Notes: generated from the sequence alone by a model not told the origin. A stretch of 64,000 nucleotides of DNA from Aliisedimentitalea scapharcae (GCF_045277565.1 NZ_CP123584.1:806001-870000), one strand, 5' to 3'; positions 35,002 through 43,699 are shown, counted from the first letter of the stretch. Program-made: numbers and translations.

Positions 35002-35027
35002 GTCAGATCAAGTCTGAAGTTTTACAC
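35002..35027 (+). mobile_element. Second IS481-like terminal repeat
   Basis: GTCAGATCAAGTCTGAAGTT and the next six bases resemble the end at 34855-34880 (GTCAGATCACATCTGAACCA). Two such ends 120 bases apart point to nested or rearranged insertions. Ten bases further on is a perfect 12-bp palindrome GGAGGATCCTCC (35037-35048). Between 35050 and 35390 I see nothing I can name. Confidence 0.5.
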
Positions 35028-35393
35028 GTAACTATAGGAGGATCCTCCTCCAAGCGAAGAAAAGAAGTCGGCACGGCTCCAGGTCCCAAGCTCCTCTGGA
35101 CGAACTGGCGAACACGAAATCCACCAGCCTGTGAATTCCAGGCCAACTGCCTCCTTGCTACAGGTCCAAGCCCCGCGACTGCTGTGCTCCGGCCGCGTCT
35201 ACTTTCAAGCGCATAGCCCTTATGCATTTCCCAGCATCTCAGGTGCGTTGTGCGCGTTACTGAGCGTGATCCGCGACCTTTCCGCATCTCTTGCTCTTTG
35301 CGCTGTTTCCGGCTTCCTGTGCGCATTTCTGGTGCCCCGGTGTCAATGTTCTGTTCTAAAAGCCCCTTGTTTTCTTGGTCTGCTGGGTTCGTG

Positions 35394-35561
35394 ATGTTTA
35401 CATTTTACGGCAAAAAACCGTTTCCCGGCTCAGATTTGTCAACTTAATGTAAACATAGTGTAAACGTTGGGGCCCGAAATCGGGGTCAAATTACCCATTT
35501 TGGCGCCCAAAAGGTTTCCAACTATTTTACTCATGTAAACATTAGGCAACCGCATGTAAAC
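35394..35561. repeat. Cluster of five TGTAAAC motifs
   Basis: TGTAAAC occurs at 35448-35454, 35459-35465, 35534-35540 and 35555-35561, and inverted (GTTTACA) at 35396-35402. Three copies are extended to ATGTAAACAT (35447-35456, 35533-35542, and inverted 35394-35403), which is nearly palindromic. Spacings of 11 and 21 bases put the paired sites on one DNA face. TTTTGGCGCCCAAAA (35498-35512), another near-palindrome, lies between them. This looks like an operator or iteron array. Confidence 0.6.
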
Positions 35562-35630
35562 GTCGTCCCGGGATCCGGCGAAGTGCTCCGATCCAGCCAT
35601 TCCTCGCCGATAGGCCTTTCCCGGATTCCG

Positions 35631-35815
35631 TCACTTCCGCCGAGGTTCATAGATTCGTCTGAGAAGCTGCACACGACGTAACGTGGGTCGGGGATCACTG
35701 TTGTTGCTCACCTCGCGCAAAAAGCGCAGCTAGGCACGCTCATTGAGTGTCAGATCATCCTGCTCGTCTATCGTGATCACCTCCCGAAGATAGTCCTGAT
35801 CGCCGACTGTGACCT
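35631..35815 (-). pseudogene. Truncated unknown gene next to IS copy B
   Basis: On the minus strand a frame reads VGDQDYLREVITIDEQDDLT, LNERA, a TAG stop, then LRFLREVSNNSDPRPTLRRV and QLLRRIYEPRRK before TGA at 35631-35633. The text looks coding, with one internal stop, and is cut at its 5' side by the insertion sequence. I do not recognise the family; the charged, helical character and the nearby motif array hint at a DNA-binding or replication/partition protein, but this is speculation. Confidence 0.4.
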
Positions 35816-35907
35816 ACTGGTTGTCTGACGTCAGCGCTTATGGGTCCAAATAAGGTTATTTGCTAAGAGAGGGTTTGTTGCTCATCGTAGCCACCGAGGA
35901 GTGGACG

Positions 35908-36411
35908 ATGAGAAAGACAACGAAGAGCCCTGGCGAGAAGATCGTCAAAGATATCAAACGCGGCACGCGCAAGCATTATTCCAGCGAAGAGAAGATCAGG
36001 ATCGTACTGGATGGGCTACGCGGCGAAGACAGCATTGCCGAGCTGTGCCGTCGTGAAGGGATATCGCAGGGCGTCTACTACAAATGGTCAAAAGACTTCA
36101 TGGAAGCTGGCAAGAAGAGGCTTGCTGGCGACACAGCACGAGCAGCCAACACCGATGAGGTCAAGGCACTCCGCCGCGAGGCAAAGGATCTCAAGGAGGT
36201 CGTCGCAGAGCAGACGCTTGAACTGCGTCTTCTCAAAAAAGCATGCTCGGGGATGGGGACGACCACGAATGAGATATGCCGCATCAGAGAAGCTGGAGAT
36301 CATTCGGCTGGTGGAAGAAAGCCACCTGTCAGCGCGTCGGACACTGGCCAAGCTGGGCATTCCCCGCACCACATTTTACCGCTGGTACGACCGGTATCTG
36401 CAGCGTGGTGA
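35908..36411 (+). CDS. IS3-family transposase OrfA (copy B)
   Basis: Identical in protein sequence to OrfA of copy A over the HTH region, with the same A6 run (36235-36240) and the same extended zero-frame tail. The one base change seen (G to A at about 36017) is silent here. It binds the element ends and joins with OrfB to form transposase. Confidence 0.85.
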   Translation: MRKTTKSPGEKIVKDIKRGTRKHYSSEEKIRIVLDGLRGEDSIAELCRREGISQGVYYKWSKDFMEAGKKRLAGDTARAANTDEVKALRREAKDLKEVVAEQTLELRLLKKACSGMGTTTNEICRIREAGDHSAGGRKPPVSASDTGQAGHSPHHILPLVRPVSAAW

Positions 36412-36646
36412 GGCTGGTTTGCAGGATCGATCTCCCAAGCCCAATCACGTTTGGAACCGCGTTCCCGTCGAAGTGAAGCGCAAGGTTGTCGACCTCGCCT
36501 TGAAAGAGACAGAGCTATCGCCCCGCGAGCTGGCCGTGACGTTCACCGATCAAGACCGTTATTTTGTCTCGGAATCTACGGTGTATCGCACCCTCAAAGC
36601 CCATGATCTCATCACCAGCCCGGCGTTCATCGTCTTGAAGGCGGCC
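36269..36646 (+). CDS. IS3-family OrfB, N-terminal part (interrupted, copy B)
   Basis: Starts at ATG 36269 with MRYAASEKLE and is broken at FIVLKAA by the same hairpin insert as copy A. Retention of the break in both copies shows that the insert was present before duplication. Confidence 0.75.
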
Positions 36647-36687
36647 CCCTCTCGGCAGATTGCTTTGCAATCGCCTGCCGGGCAATG
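36647..36687 (+). repeat. 41-nt hairpin insert inside orfB (copy B)
   Basis: Same sequence and position as in copy A: arms CGGCA-GATTGC and GCAATC-GCC-TGCCG around TTT, ending in the ATG used by the catalytic half. Confidence 0.8.
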
Positions 36688-37290
36688 GATGAGTTCCAGC
36701 ATAAGACAACTGGTATCAACCAGCTTTGGCAGACAGACTTCACCTACATCAAGGTTCTGGGCTGGGGCTGGTTCTATCTCAGCACGGTCCTGGACGATTA
36801 CAGTCGCTACATCGTCTCTTGGAAGCTCTGCACGAACATGCGGACAGAAGATGTAACGGACACACTGGAATTGGCGCTACAGGCGTCTGGCTGTGATCAA
36901 ATCCACGTCGTTCATAAGCCGCGTCTTCTTAGCGACAACGGCTCCAGTTATGTCTCAGGCGACTTGGCCGAATGGCTAAAGGACAAAGGTATGAAGCACG
37001 CGCGCGGTGCGCCATATCATCCGCAAACGCAGGGCAAAATCGAACGATGGCATCAAACCCTTAAGAACCGCATCCTGCTGGAAAACTACTTCTTACCGGG
37101 TGACCTCGAAGCTCAGATCGAAGCCTTCGTCGACCACTACAATCACCAGCGCTTCCACGAGAGCATCAACAACGTCACACCCGCCGACGTCTACTTCGGG
37201 CGCGACAAAGCCATTCTAAAACAACGTGAAAGGATCAAACGGAAAACACGCGAAGCGCGACGATTGCATCACCGCCAGCACGCCGCATAA
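36685..37290 (+). CDS. IS3-family transposase catalytic domain (rve, copy B)
   Basis: 201 residues, same as copy A, with Asp18, Asp84 and Glu120 intact. One base difference near 37262 (C to A) is silent, because both codons encode Arg. Confidence 0.85.
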   Translation: MDEFQHKTTGINQLWQTDFTYIKVLGWGWFYLSTVLDDYSRYIVSWKLCTNMRTEDVTDTLELALQASGCDQIHVVHKPRLLSDNGSSYVSGDLAEWLKDKGMKHARGAPYHPQTQGKIERWHQTLKNRILLENYFLPGDLEAQIEAFVDHYNHQRFHESINNVTPADVYFGRDKAILKQRERIKRKTREARRLHHRQHAA

Positions 37291-37378
37291 TCAAACCAAA
37301 CAGATGAGCCAAACTCTCTCTTAGTTTAGGCAGCCACTGGTTCCAAAAACTCTGACGACGGACACAATAGAATGATCT

Positions 37379-37453
37379 ATGGTGGCAATAATGGTGGCAA
37401 GAAAATCTCATCAAGTATTAATTTAAGCAAAATCAATATCTTGGTGAGATTTC
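37379..37453. other. Direct and inverted repeats abutting the tRNA-Ser 3' end
   Basis: ATGGTGGCAA is repeated at 37379-37388 and 37391-37400. It is followed by an inverted repeat GAAAATCTCATCAAG (37401-37415) and CTTGGTGAGATTTC (37440-37453) that ends exactly where the tRNA CCA begins. The layout is like integrase arm and core sites next to a tRNA, or a tRNA transcript terminator. No integrase gene is present in the window. Confidence 0.5.
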
Positions 37454-37543
37454 TGGCGGAGCCGAAGGGATTCGAACCCTCGAGACGATTCCTCGCCTAC
37501 TCCCTTAGCAGGGGAGCGCCTTCGACCACTCGGCCACAGCTCC
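37454..37543 (-). tRNA. tRNA-Ser (anticodon GCU)
   Basis: A 90-base class II tRNA with an encoded CCA. On the minus strand it begins GGAGCTGTGGCCGAGTGG; the anticodon loop is CTGCTAA with GCT as anticodon; a long variable arm follows, as in all tRNA-Ser; the T-loop is GGTTCGAATCC. The acceptor GGAGCTG pairs with CGGCTCC. Its 3' end faces IS copy B, so the acquired segment lies on the side where tRNA-targeting islands integrate. Confidence 0.96.
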
Positions 37544-37674
37544 GCTGACGGGTATATCCTCGCAAGCAACGGAAAGACAAGGTCGATTCTCTAGGGATTT
37601 TGATTTTTCTTTGAGAACGCAGAACCTCCTGAAATTACTCAAAACCGGATAGACAGAGAGCGATCCCGAATAAG

Positions 37675-38082
37675 TCACGGACATGTTTTTGCACCGACTT
37701 TGCACGCCGGGGGGCCTGCAATTACCGAGTCGCCTTTGTACAATGCAGGGACAGGATAGCTGGTCACACGTCGCCATTCAGACTTGCACGATGCCAGGCC
37801 CTTTCTGGCCGAAAGCCCGAGGTCCAGTGCCGAACCATCAATGCACACAGTCTTCCCAAAAGGCTTTCCTGCGATACTTCGCGAACATATCTCTGTGGGC
37901 TTGATGCTGTCGCACCACCCGTTGCCAGAGGAAGAGAAATTTTGCGGGGAAAACAAAAACGCCCAGGTTCTGGATCGCGTGCAGTTCCAGTCAGCGATCG
38001 AGGCAGGATGTAATTGGTGTGACCGGTGTGAGGCCGACGTCTTCGGAGCCATGGCGAAATGTGACCGTGGTCCTGAAGACAC
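37675..38082 (-). CDS. Doubtful open frame between tRNA-Ser and the nucleoside hydrolase gene
   Basis: A 135-codon frame rich in Ser, Cys and Lys, without signal peptide, recognisable motif or good ribosome site. Overlapping plus-strand frames are similarly long. It could be chance. It is the only candidate gene in the 550 bases 37544-38093; otherwise nothing is seen there. Confidence 0.15.
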   Translation of the reverse strand: MSSGPRSHFAMAPKTSASHRSHQLHPASIADWNCTRSRTWAFLFSPQNFSSSGNGWCDSIKPTEICSRSIAGKPFGKTVCIDGSALDLGLSARKGLASCKSEWRRVTSYPVPALYKGDSVIAGPPACKVGAKTCP

Positions 38083-38093
38083 CAGTCGGACAG

Positions 38094-39011
38094 TCAGTCC
38101 AGCAACGCCAAACGGTCCAAAAAGAGCTGTTTGACCGCGTCAGATTTCACATCCATGCAAACCTGAATGGCGGATCGGTCCAGATTTTGTGCTGTGATCG
38201 TGCGGCCTGCGGTGGATCCCTCGCAATCCACTGAAATGACCATATCACGGATGTCGAACAATTCCGGATGGGTGCAGGCGATCACCGCGGCTGGATCATG
38301 CAATGAGCACCCATCGAATTTCCCGACGCTTTTGTAAAACGCAAGATAGAATTCGGCCATATCGCCCAACATCCCGCCGAGGCGAGGTGCACGATCCGCA
38401 ATCGCAGCGAAATCGCGCGGCGTGCACAGAATCATATGCGTGACATCCAAACCTACGAGCACCACATTTGCGCCCGAAGCCATCACGACGTCTGCTGCAT
38501 GGGGGTCGTGATAGATATTCGCCTCGGCATCGGGTGTAATATTACCGCCTTCTTCGATGGACCCGCCCATGATCACGATCTGGGATACGTTCCGCGTGAA
38601 ATCCGGGTCCTTTTGCAGGACCATGGCGATATTTGTTAGCGGTCCAATGGCGCAAACCGTGATCTCGCCTGGGTGTTCTCGTGTTACCTGGCTGAGAAAG
38701 TCCACAGCATTTTGCGCATCAGGTGTTCCCCGAGGGTCAGCTGCGGGAATGGCACCAAACCCCTGATCCCCATGTACCTGAGAAGAAGGGGGAAACGGAG
38801 GGAGCATCAAAGGTTGATCTGCGCCTGCGGCAACCGGAATATTCAACCCAGCCGCTTCGACCAACCGCAACGCATTCCGGGTCGCGATTGGCGTCGTGAC
38901 ATTGCCGAACACTGTGGTCAGACCAATCAGGTCTATCTCCGGCGCGGCAGCGGCATAGAAAATGGCCATTGCATCGTCGATGCCGGGATCTGTATCAATG
39001 ACCAGCTTCAC
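38094..39011 (-). CDS. Inosine-uridine preferring nucleoside hydrolase family
   Basis: Hydrolyses nucleosides to base and ribose for salvage. 305 residues. The Ca-binding N-terminal motif DTDPGIDDAMAI is complete, VCAIGPLTNIAMVL and VIMGGSIEEGGNITPDAEAN line the ribose pocket, and CSLHDPAAV holds the catalytic His. The exact base preference cannot be read. It starts 12 bases after the ychF stop on the same strand. Confidence 0.93.
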   Translation of the reverse strand: MKLVIDTDPGIDDAMAIFYAAAAPEIDLIGLTTVFGNVTTPIATRNALRLVEAAGLNIPVAAGADQPLMLPPFPPSSQVHGDQGFGAIPAADPRGTPDAQNAVDFLSQVTREHPGEITVCAIGPLTNIAMVLQKDPDFTRNVSQIVIMGGSIEEGGNITPDAEANIYHDPHAADVVMASGANVVLVGLDVTHMILCTPRDFAAIADRAPRLGGMLGDMAEFYLAFYKSVGKFDGCSLHDPAAVIACTHPELFDIRDMVISVDCEGSTAGRTITAQNLDRSAIQVCMDVKSDAVKQLFLDRLALLD

Positions 39012-39023
39012 GACGGCACTCGA

Positions 39024-40121
39024 TCAGGTGTTGAACAGGAAGTGCAGAACATCACCGTCCTTGACCAGGTACGTTTTGCCTTCGGCGCGCATTTTACCCG
39101 CTTCTTTGGCCCCTTGTTCCCCATTGCACGCAATGTAGTCGTCATAGGCGATGGTTTCGGCCCGGATAAACCCCTTTTCGAAGTCACCGTGGATCACACC
39201 GGCAGCCTGTGGTGCTGCAGTGCCCTGGCGAATGGTCCAGGCGCGGGCTTCTTTGGGGCCAACCGTGAAGTAAGTCTCCAAGTGCAACAGCTCATAGCCA
39301 GCCTGGATCAACCGGTCGAGACCCGCTTCTTCCAACCCCATTTCAGAGAGAAACATTTCAGCCTCTTCGTCTTCCAGCTGGCTGATCTCTTCTTCTATCT
39401 GGGCTGAAATGATGACGTGGCTGTTGCCCTGGCTTGCGGCCATTTCCGCCACCTTGGCAGAATGCTCATTTCCGTCGGCAGCCTCGGCTTCGCCCACGTT
39501 GCAGACATAGAGGACAGGCTTGGTGCTCAGCAGTTGCAACAGCTTCCAGGCTTTGGCGTCTTCGTCATCGACTTCGACCAGACGTGCGGGTTTGCCATCT
39601 TCCAGCACCGCCTGCGCTGCTGCCAGCAAACGGTCCTGCTGTTGGGCTTCCTTGTCGTTGCCCTTGAGTTTGCGCACCAGGTTCGCACGTCGTTTTTCAA
39701 TACTTTCCAGATCCGCCAGCATCAGCTCGGTTTCGATGGTTTCAGCATCTGCCACCGGGTCAACACGCCCATCGACATGGGTCACATCGCCATCTTCGAA
39801 ACAGCGCAACACATGGGCAATGGCGTCGGTTTCGCGAATGTTGGCCAGGAACTGGTTGCCCAGCCCTTCGCCCTTGGAGGCACCTTTGACCAGACCGGCG
39901 ATATCAACAAATGTCATCCGGGTGGGAATGATCTGTTTGGAGCTTGCAATCGCGGCCAGCTTGTCCAGACGCGCGTCCGGAACCCCGACTTCGCCCACAT
40001 TGGGTTCGATCGTGCAGAACGGAAAATTCGCAGCCTGCGCAGCTGCGGTTCTGGTCAATGCGTTGAACAAGGTCGACTTACCCACATTGGGCAGGCCCAC
40101 GATTCCCATTTTAAAGCCCAT
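39024..40121 (-). CDS. ychF: Redox-regulated ATPase YchF
   Basis: An Obg-related P-loop ATPase that binds ribosomes and affects oxidative stress responses and start-codon choice. 365 residues. G1 is GLPNVGKSTLFNALT, G2 is NFPFCTIEPNVG, G3 is DIAGLVKGASKGEGLGN, and the usual NKxD is replaced, giving ATP preference. A coiled-coil domain (residues about 130-200) and a TGS domain with YFTVGPKEARAWTIRQGTAA follow. It is divergent from trpA. Confidence 0.97.
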   Translation of the reverse strand: MGFKMGIVGLPNVGKSTLFNALTRTAAAQAANFPFCTIEPNVGEVGVPDARLDKLAAIASSKQIIPTRMTFVDIAGLVKGASKGEGLGNQFLANIRETDAIAHVLRCFEDGDVTHVDGRVDPVADAETIETELMLADLESIEKRRANLVRKLKGNDKEAQQQDRLLAAAQAVLEDGKPARLVEVDDEDAKAWKLLQLLSTKPVLYVCNVGEAEAADGNEHSAKVAEMAASQGNSHVIISAQIEEEISQLEDEEAEMFLSEMGLEEAGLDRLIQAGYELLHLETYFTVGPKEARAWTIRQGTAAPQAAGVIHGDFEKGFIRAETIAYDDYIACNGEQGAKEAGKMRAEGKTYLVKDGDVLHFLFNT

Positions 40122-40353
40122 CTCGGCCTCCTGATGCCTATCAGAGGCCGCTTCTAGGCAGCAATTGCCGCTGACGCAAGCGCCGACACCGGTACTGACA
40201 TGCCCTGCTGTGACGGGTCATGCGGTCTGGGGGTATCTTGCGAACGTGAAGAATCCCGAATTTTGCTGCAAAGACCCGATCCGCCGTTCGGCCGGGATTG
40301 ATTTCCGGTCCAAGTTTCGGCACACCAAGGCGGATCACAGGAGAGACCCGACC

Positions 40354-41145
40354 ATGACCCGTATCGATGCAAAGTTTGCCGAGTTGAAAGCAGCCAACAA
40401 AAAGGCATTTGTGTCCTATGTGATGGCCGGCGATCCGGATTTCGAAACCTCATTGGACATTGTCAAAGGTTTGCCCGCTGCCGGTGTCGACATTATCGAA
40501 CTGGGGCTTCCGTTTACCGACCCAATGGCCGACGGTCCGACCATCCAGCTGGCCGGTCAGCGCGCGCTCGAAGCGGGGATGACGCTCAGCCGCACTTTGG
40601 AGCTGGCGACCGAATTTCGCAAAACCGATGACACGACCCCGATTGTGCTGATGGGCTATTACAATCCGATCTACAACCGTGGCGTAGAAACCTTCCTGTC
40701 GGATGCCAAGGCCGCCGGGATTGACGGGCTGATCGTCGTGGATCTGCCGCCCGAAGAAGATGATGAACTGTGCATTCCAGCCCAAAATGCGGGGTTGAAT
40801 TTTATCCGCCTTGCGACCCCGACTACGGATGACAACCGCTTGCCGCGCGTGCTTCAGAACACGTCAGGCTTTGTTTATTATGTTTCGATCACAGGCATCA
40901 CCGGCGCTGCCGAAGCGGAAGCCACCGATGTCGGCCCCGAAGTTTCCCGAATCAAATCGCAAACCGATCTGCCTGTCATCGTCGGATTTGGCATCAACAC
41001 TCCCGAAAAATCCCGTGGCATCGCCAGCGTGGCCGATGGTGCCGTTGTCGGATCGGCCATCGTCGCCAAGATCGGCGCTGGGGATAGCGTCGCAGATGTG
41101 CTGAGCTTTGTGAAAACTCTGGCGGACGGTGCGCACTCCGCCTGA
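40354..41145 (+). CDS. trpA: Tryptophan synthase alpha chain
   Basis: Cleaves indole-glycerol phosphate to indole for TrpB. 263 residues from ATG 40354, with CAGGAGAG as ribosome site. Catalytic Glu is in IIELGLPFTDPMADGPTIQ, catalytic Asp in IDGLIVVDLPPEE, and the phosphate loop is VGFGINTPEK and GSAIV. It lies 26.7 kb downstream of trpB on the same strand, so trpA is an unlinked gene here. An upstream in-frame extension to 40165 is not supported. Confidence 0.97.
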   Translation: MTRIDAKFAELKAANKKAFVSYVMAGDPDFETSLDIVKGLPAAGVDIIELGLPFTDPMADGPTIQLAGQRALEAGMTLSRTLELATEFRKTDDTTPIVLMGYYNPIYNRGVETFLSDAKAAGIDGLIVVDLPPEEDDELCIPAQNAGLNFIRLATPTTDDNRLPRVLQNTSGFVYYVSITGITGAAEAEATDVGPEVSRIKSQTDLPVIVGFGINTPEKSRGIASVADGAVVGSAIVAKIGAGDSVADVLSFVKTLADGAHSA

Positions 41146-41508
41146 GGCCAGGTTTCAGACAACTGCAATTTCCGACCGGGCAGCCCAATGGCTGTCTGAT
41201 GTCGTACCATGTGCCGAGATGGTGCCCACCCGTTCATCAGACCAGACATCCGGCACAGGGACCAGAACGCTGCCTTTGGGCCCGTGTCCGGGGCCATGCA
41301 AAGTTTGATCCCTTCTCCGGAACAAATGCCTTTGGCATGGCACACATCAGGATTTGCTGCGAGATGGCCCGCGCAATCTGGGCAAATGGCTGTGATGGGT
41401 CTATATCTGGGCCAACATGATACGAGTTTGAGCGAGTGGACGAAGCTCGAACGGGGCAGACCCTTTTTTCAAGAGGGGCGAATATTGGACAAGGATTAAA
41501 GCCTTAAC
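41146..41508. other. Intergenic stretch before gmd, no gene seen
   Basis: 363 bases with overlapping short frames but no motif, ribosome site or hairpin worth calling. It should contain the gmd promoter; no confident -35/-10 can be chosen by eye. Confidence 0.5.
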
Positions 41509-42630
41509 ATGACAAAGCGCGCATTGATCACCGGGGTGACCGGTCAGGATGGATCTTATCTGGCGGAATTTCTGCTGGAAAAGGGGTATGAGGTTCATGG
41601 TATCAAACGCCGGTCATCGCTGTTCAATACCCAGCGGGTGGACCATATTTACGAAGACCCGCACACCGACAATGCCCGGTTCAAGCTGCATTATGGGGAT
41701 CTGACAGACAGTTCGAACCTGACCCGGATTATTCAGGAGGTTCAGCCAGACGAGGTCTATAACCTCGGTGCGCAATCCCATGTGGCGGTGAGCTTTGAGA
41801 GCCCGGAGTACACGGCGGATGTGGACGGGATGGGCACTCTGCGCCTGCTTGAAGCGATCCGGTTCCTGGGGCTGGAGAAAAAGACCCGTTTTTATCAGGC
41901 GTCAACATCCGAGCTTTATGGCCTGGTGCAGGAGACACCACAGAAGGAAACGACACCGTTTTACCCGCGTTCCCCCTATGCGGTGGCCAAGCTTTATTCC
42001 TATTGGATCACGGTGAACTATCGTGAAGCCTATGGAATTTATGCCTGCAACGGGATCCTGTTCAATCACGAAAGCCCACGCCGCGGCGAAACCTTCGTTA
42101 CGCGCAAGATCACTCGGGGTCTGGCCAATATTGCCCTTGGGCTCGAGGATTGCCTGTATATGGGCAACATAGATGCCTTGCGCGATTGGGGCCACGCCAA
42201 GGACTATGTCCGTATGCAGTGGATGATGCTGCAACAAGACGCGGCCGAGGATTTCGTGATCGCGACCGGGGTGCAATATTCCGTTCGACAGTTCATCACC
42301 TGGTCGGCGGCAGAACTGGGTGTGACATTGGAATTCACCGGTGAAGGCGTGAACGAAATTGCCACCGTCGCCGCAATCGACGGGGACAAGGCCCCAGCGC
42401 TGAAGGTCGGCGACGTGGTTATGCGTATTGATACGCGCTATTTCCGCCCTGCCGAAGTGGAAACCCTGTTGGGGGATCCATCCAAAGCCAAGAACAAACT
42501 GGGTTGGACACCCGAGATCACTGTTCAGGAAATGTGTGCCGAAATGGTGATCGAGGATCTCAAGACAGCCAAACGCCATGCGCTGCTCAAGGATCACGGC
42601 ATGGATTTACCGGTTTCGGTCGAAGGGTAA
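41509..42630 (+). CDS. gmd: GDP-mannose 4,6-dehydratase
   Basis: Converts GDP-D-mannose to GDP-4-keto-6-deoxymannose, the first step to GDP-L-fucose. 373 residues. The NADP-binding GxxGxxG motif is TGVTGQDGSYLAEFLLEKGY, and the short-chain dehydrogenase Tyr-xxx-Lys is in SPYAVAKLYSYW. FNHESPRRGETFVTRKITR is a Gmd hallmark. fcl follows after six bases, so the pair is an operon supplying sugar for surface polysaccharide. Confidence 0.97.
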   Translation: MTKRALITGVTGQDGSYLAEFLLEKGYEVHGIKRRSSLFNTQRVDHIYEDPHTDNARFKLHYGDLTDSSNLTRIIQEVQPDEVYNLGAQSHVAVSFESPEYTADVDGMGTLRLLEAIRFLGLEKKTRFYQASTSELYGLVQETPQKETTPFYPRSPYAVAKLYSYWITVNYREAYGIYACNGILFNHESPRRGETFVTRKITRGLANIALGLEDCLYMGNIDALRDWGHAKDYVRMQWMMLQQDAAEDFVIATGVQYSVRQFITWSAAELGVTLEFTGEGVNEIATVAAIDGDKAPALKVGDVVMRIDTRYFRPAEVETLLGDPSKAKNKLGWTPEITVQEMCAEMVIEDLKTAKRHALLKDHGMDLPVSVEG

Positions 42631-42636
42631 CAGACG

Positions 42637-43611
42637 ATGAAGATCTATGTGGCAGGTCATCGGGGCATGGTCGGCGGTGCTATCCTGCGCCAATTGCAGG
42701 CGCGCCGGGATGCGGGCGAGAATCTGGAGCTGATCACCAGAACCAGTGCCGAACTGGACCTGACCGACCAGACTGCGGTGCGGATGTTCATGCAGGCCGA
42801 ACAGCCCGATCAGGTGATTCTGGCTGCGGCCAAAGTGGGTGGCATCATCGCCAATAACAGCTATCCGGCGCAGTTTATCTATGAAAACCTGATGATCGAA
42901 TGCAATGTAATCCATCAGGCGTTTGACGCGGGTGTGCGGAAACTGCTGCAGCTGGGCAGTTCTTGCATCTATCCCAAGTTGGCGGACCAGCCGATGCGCG
43001 AAGACGCGCTGTTGACCGGCACGCTAGAGCCGACCAATGAACCCTATGCGGTGGCAAAAATTGCCGGGATCAAGCTGTGTGAAAGCTATAACCGGCAGTA
43101 TGGCACCGACTATCGTTCGGTCATGCCGACCAACCTGTATGGGCCGGGAGATAACTTTCACCCGGAAAACAGCCACGTGTTGCCGGCGTTGATCCGCCGG
43201 TTCCATCAGGCAGTACAGGACGAAGTCTCCGAAGTGGTGATCTGGGGTACCGGTACGCCGATGCGCGAATTCCTGCATGTCGACGACATGGCGGCGGCAT
43301 CGCTGTTTGTGCTGGGTCTGGATACCGAAACCTATCAACGCGAAACCCAGGAAATGCTGAGTCACATCAATGTCGGTTCGGGCACAGATGTCAGCATCCG
43401 CGAACTGGCTGAAATTGTGGCCCGTGTGACCGGCTACCAGGGAAAACTGTCTTTTGATGCCAGCAAGCCCGACGGAGCCCCGCGCAAATTGATGGACGTT
43501 TCGCGCCTCGCTCGCCTTGGCTGGACCGCCCAAACACCGCTCGAAACAGGTGTTCGTGAAACATACGAGTGGTTCAAGGCACAAAAATTGCAGGACCTCA
43601 GAGCGAAGTGA
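42637..43611 (+). CDS. fcl: GDP-L-fucose synthase
   Basis: Epimerase-reductase that makes GDP-L-fucose from the Gmd product. 324 residues. GHRGMVGGAILRQL binds NADP, SSCIYPKLADQPMREDALL and PYAVAKIAGIKLCE carry the catalytic Ser, Tyr and Lys, and YGPGDNFHPENSHVLPALI is the family signature. No glycosyltransferase is adjacent, so the acceptor polymer is unknown. Confidence 0.96.
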   Translation: MKIYVAGHRGMVGGAILRQLQARRDAGENLELITRTSAELDLTDQTAVRMFMQAEQPDQVILAAAKVGGIIANNSYPAQFIYENLMIECNVIHQAFDAGVRKLLQLGSSCIYPKLADQPMREDALLTGTLEPTNEPYAVAKIAGIKLCESYNRQYGTDYRSVMPTNLYGPGDNFHPENSHVLPALIRRFHQAVQDEVSEVVIWGTGTPMREFLHVDDMAAASLFVLGLDTETYQRETQEMLSHINVGSGTDVSIRELAEIVARVTGYQGKLSFDASKPDGAPRKLMDVSRLARLGWTAQTPLETGVRETYEWFKAQKLQDLRAK

Positions 43612-43699
43612 CCGAGAGGCGCCGCATTTGCATTCGCGCCAGATTGTAGATTGCAAGACTGGTATAAATCACAAGCTGAGCGGGAAGAGGGGATCGCAA

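Larger units (their letters stand above)
35822..37364 (+). mobile_element. IS3-family insertion sequence, copy B
   Basis: Same length (1,543 bp), orientation and ends as copy A (18921-20463). Visible differences are a few single bases. Flanks are TGGT on the left and CAAT on the right, so no target duplication. With copy A it encloses the malonate and DoxX clusters, a composite-transposon-like layout of 18.4 kb. Confidence 0.93.

Noticed and set aside
35131..35447. Overlapping plus-strand frames with hydrophobic text upstream of the TGTAAAC array
   Set aside because: Cys/Leu-rich residues without a start site or family pattern; likely chance in decayed DNA.
18917..37368. Target-site duplications of the IS pair
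   Set aside because: Compared CGAT/AACC and TGGT/CAAT at the four borders, including swapped pairs; none match, so I do not claim a single clean transposition.
12436..41145. Idea that the acquired segment split a trpBA operon
   Set aside because: trpB ends with its own terminator, and rplY, pth, lldD, ychF and others also lie between; trpA next to ychF looks like an ancestral arrangement in this lineage rather than the result of the insertion.
40878..41345. Minus-strand frame overlapping the trpA end and the gap before gmd
   Set aside because: Most of it is antisense to trpA; the part in the gap has no motif or ribosome site.
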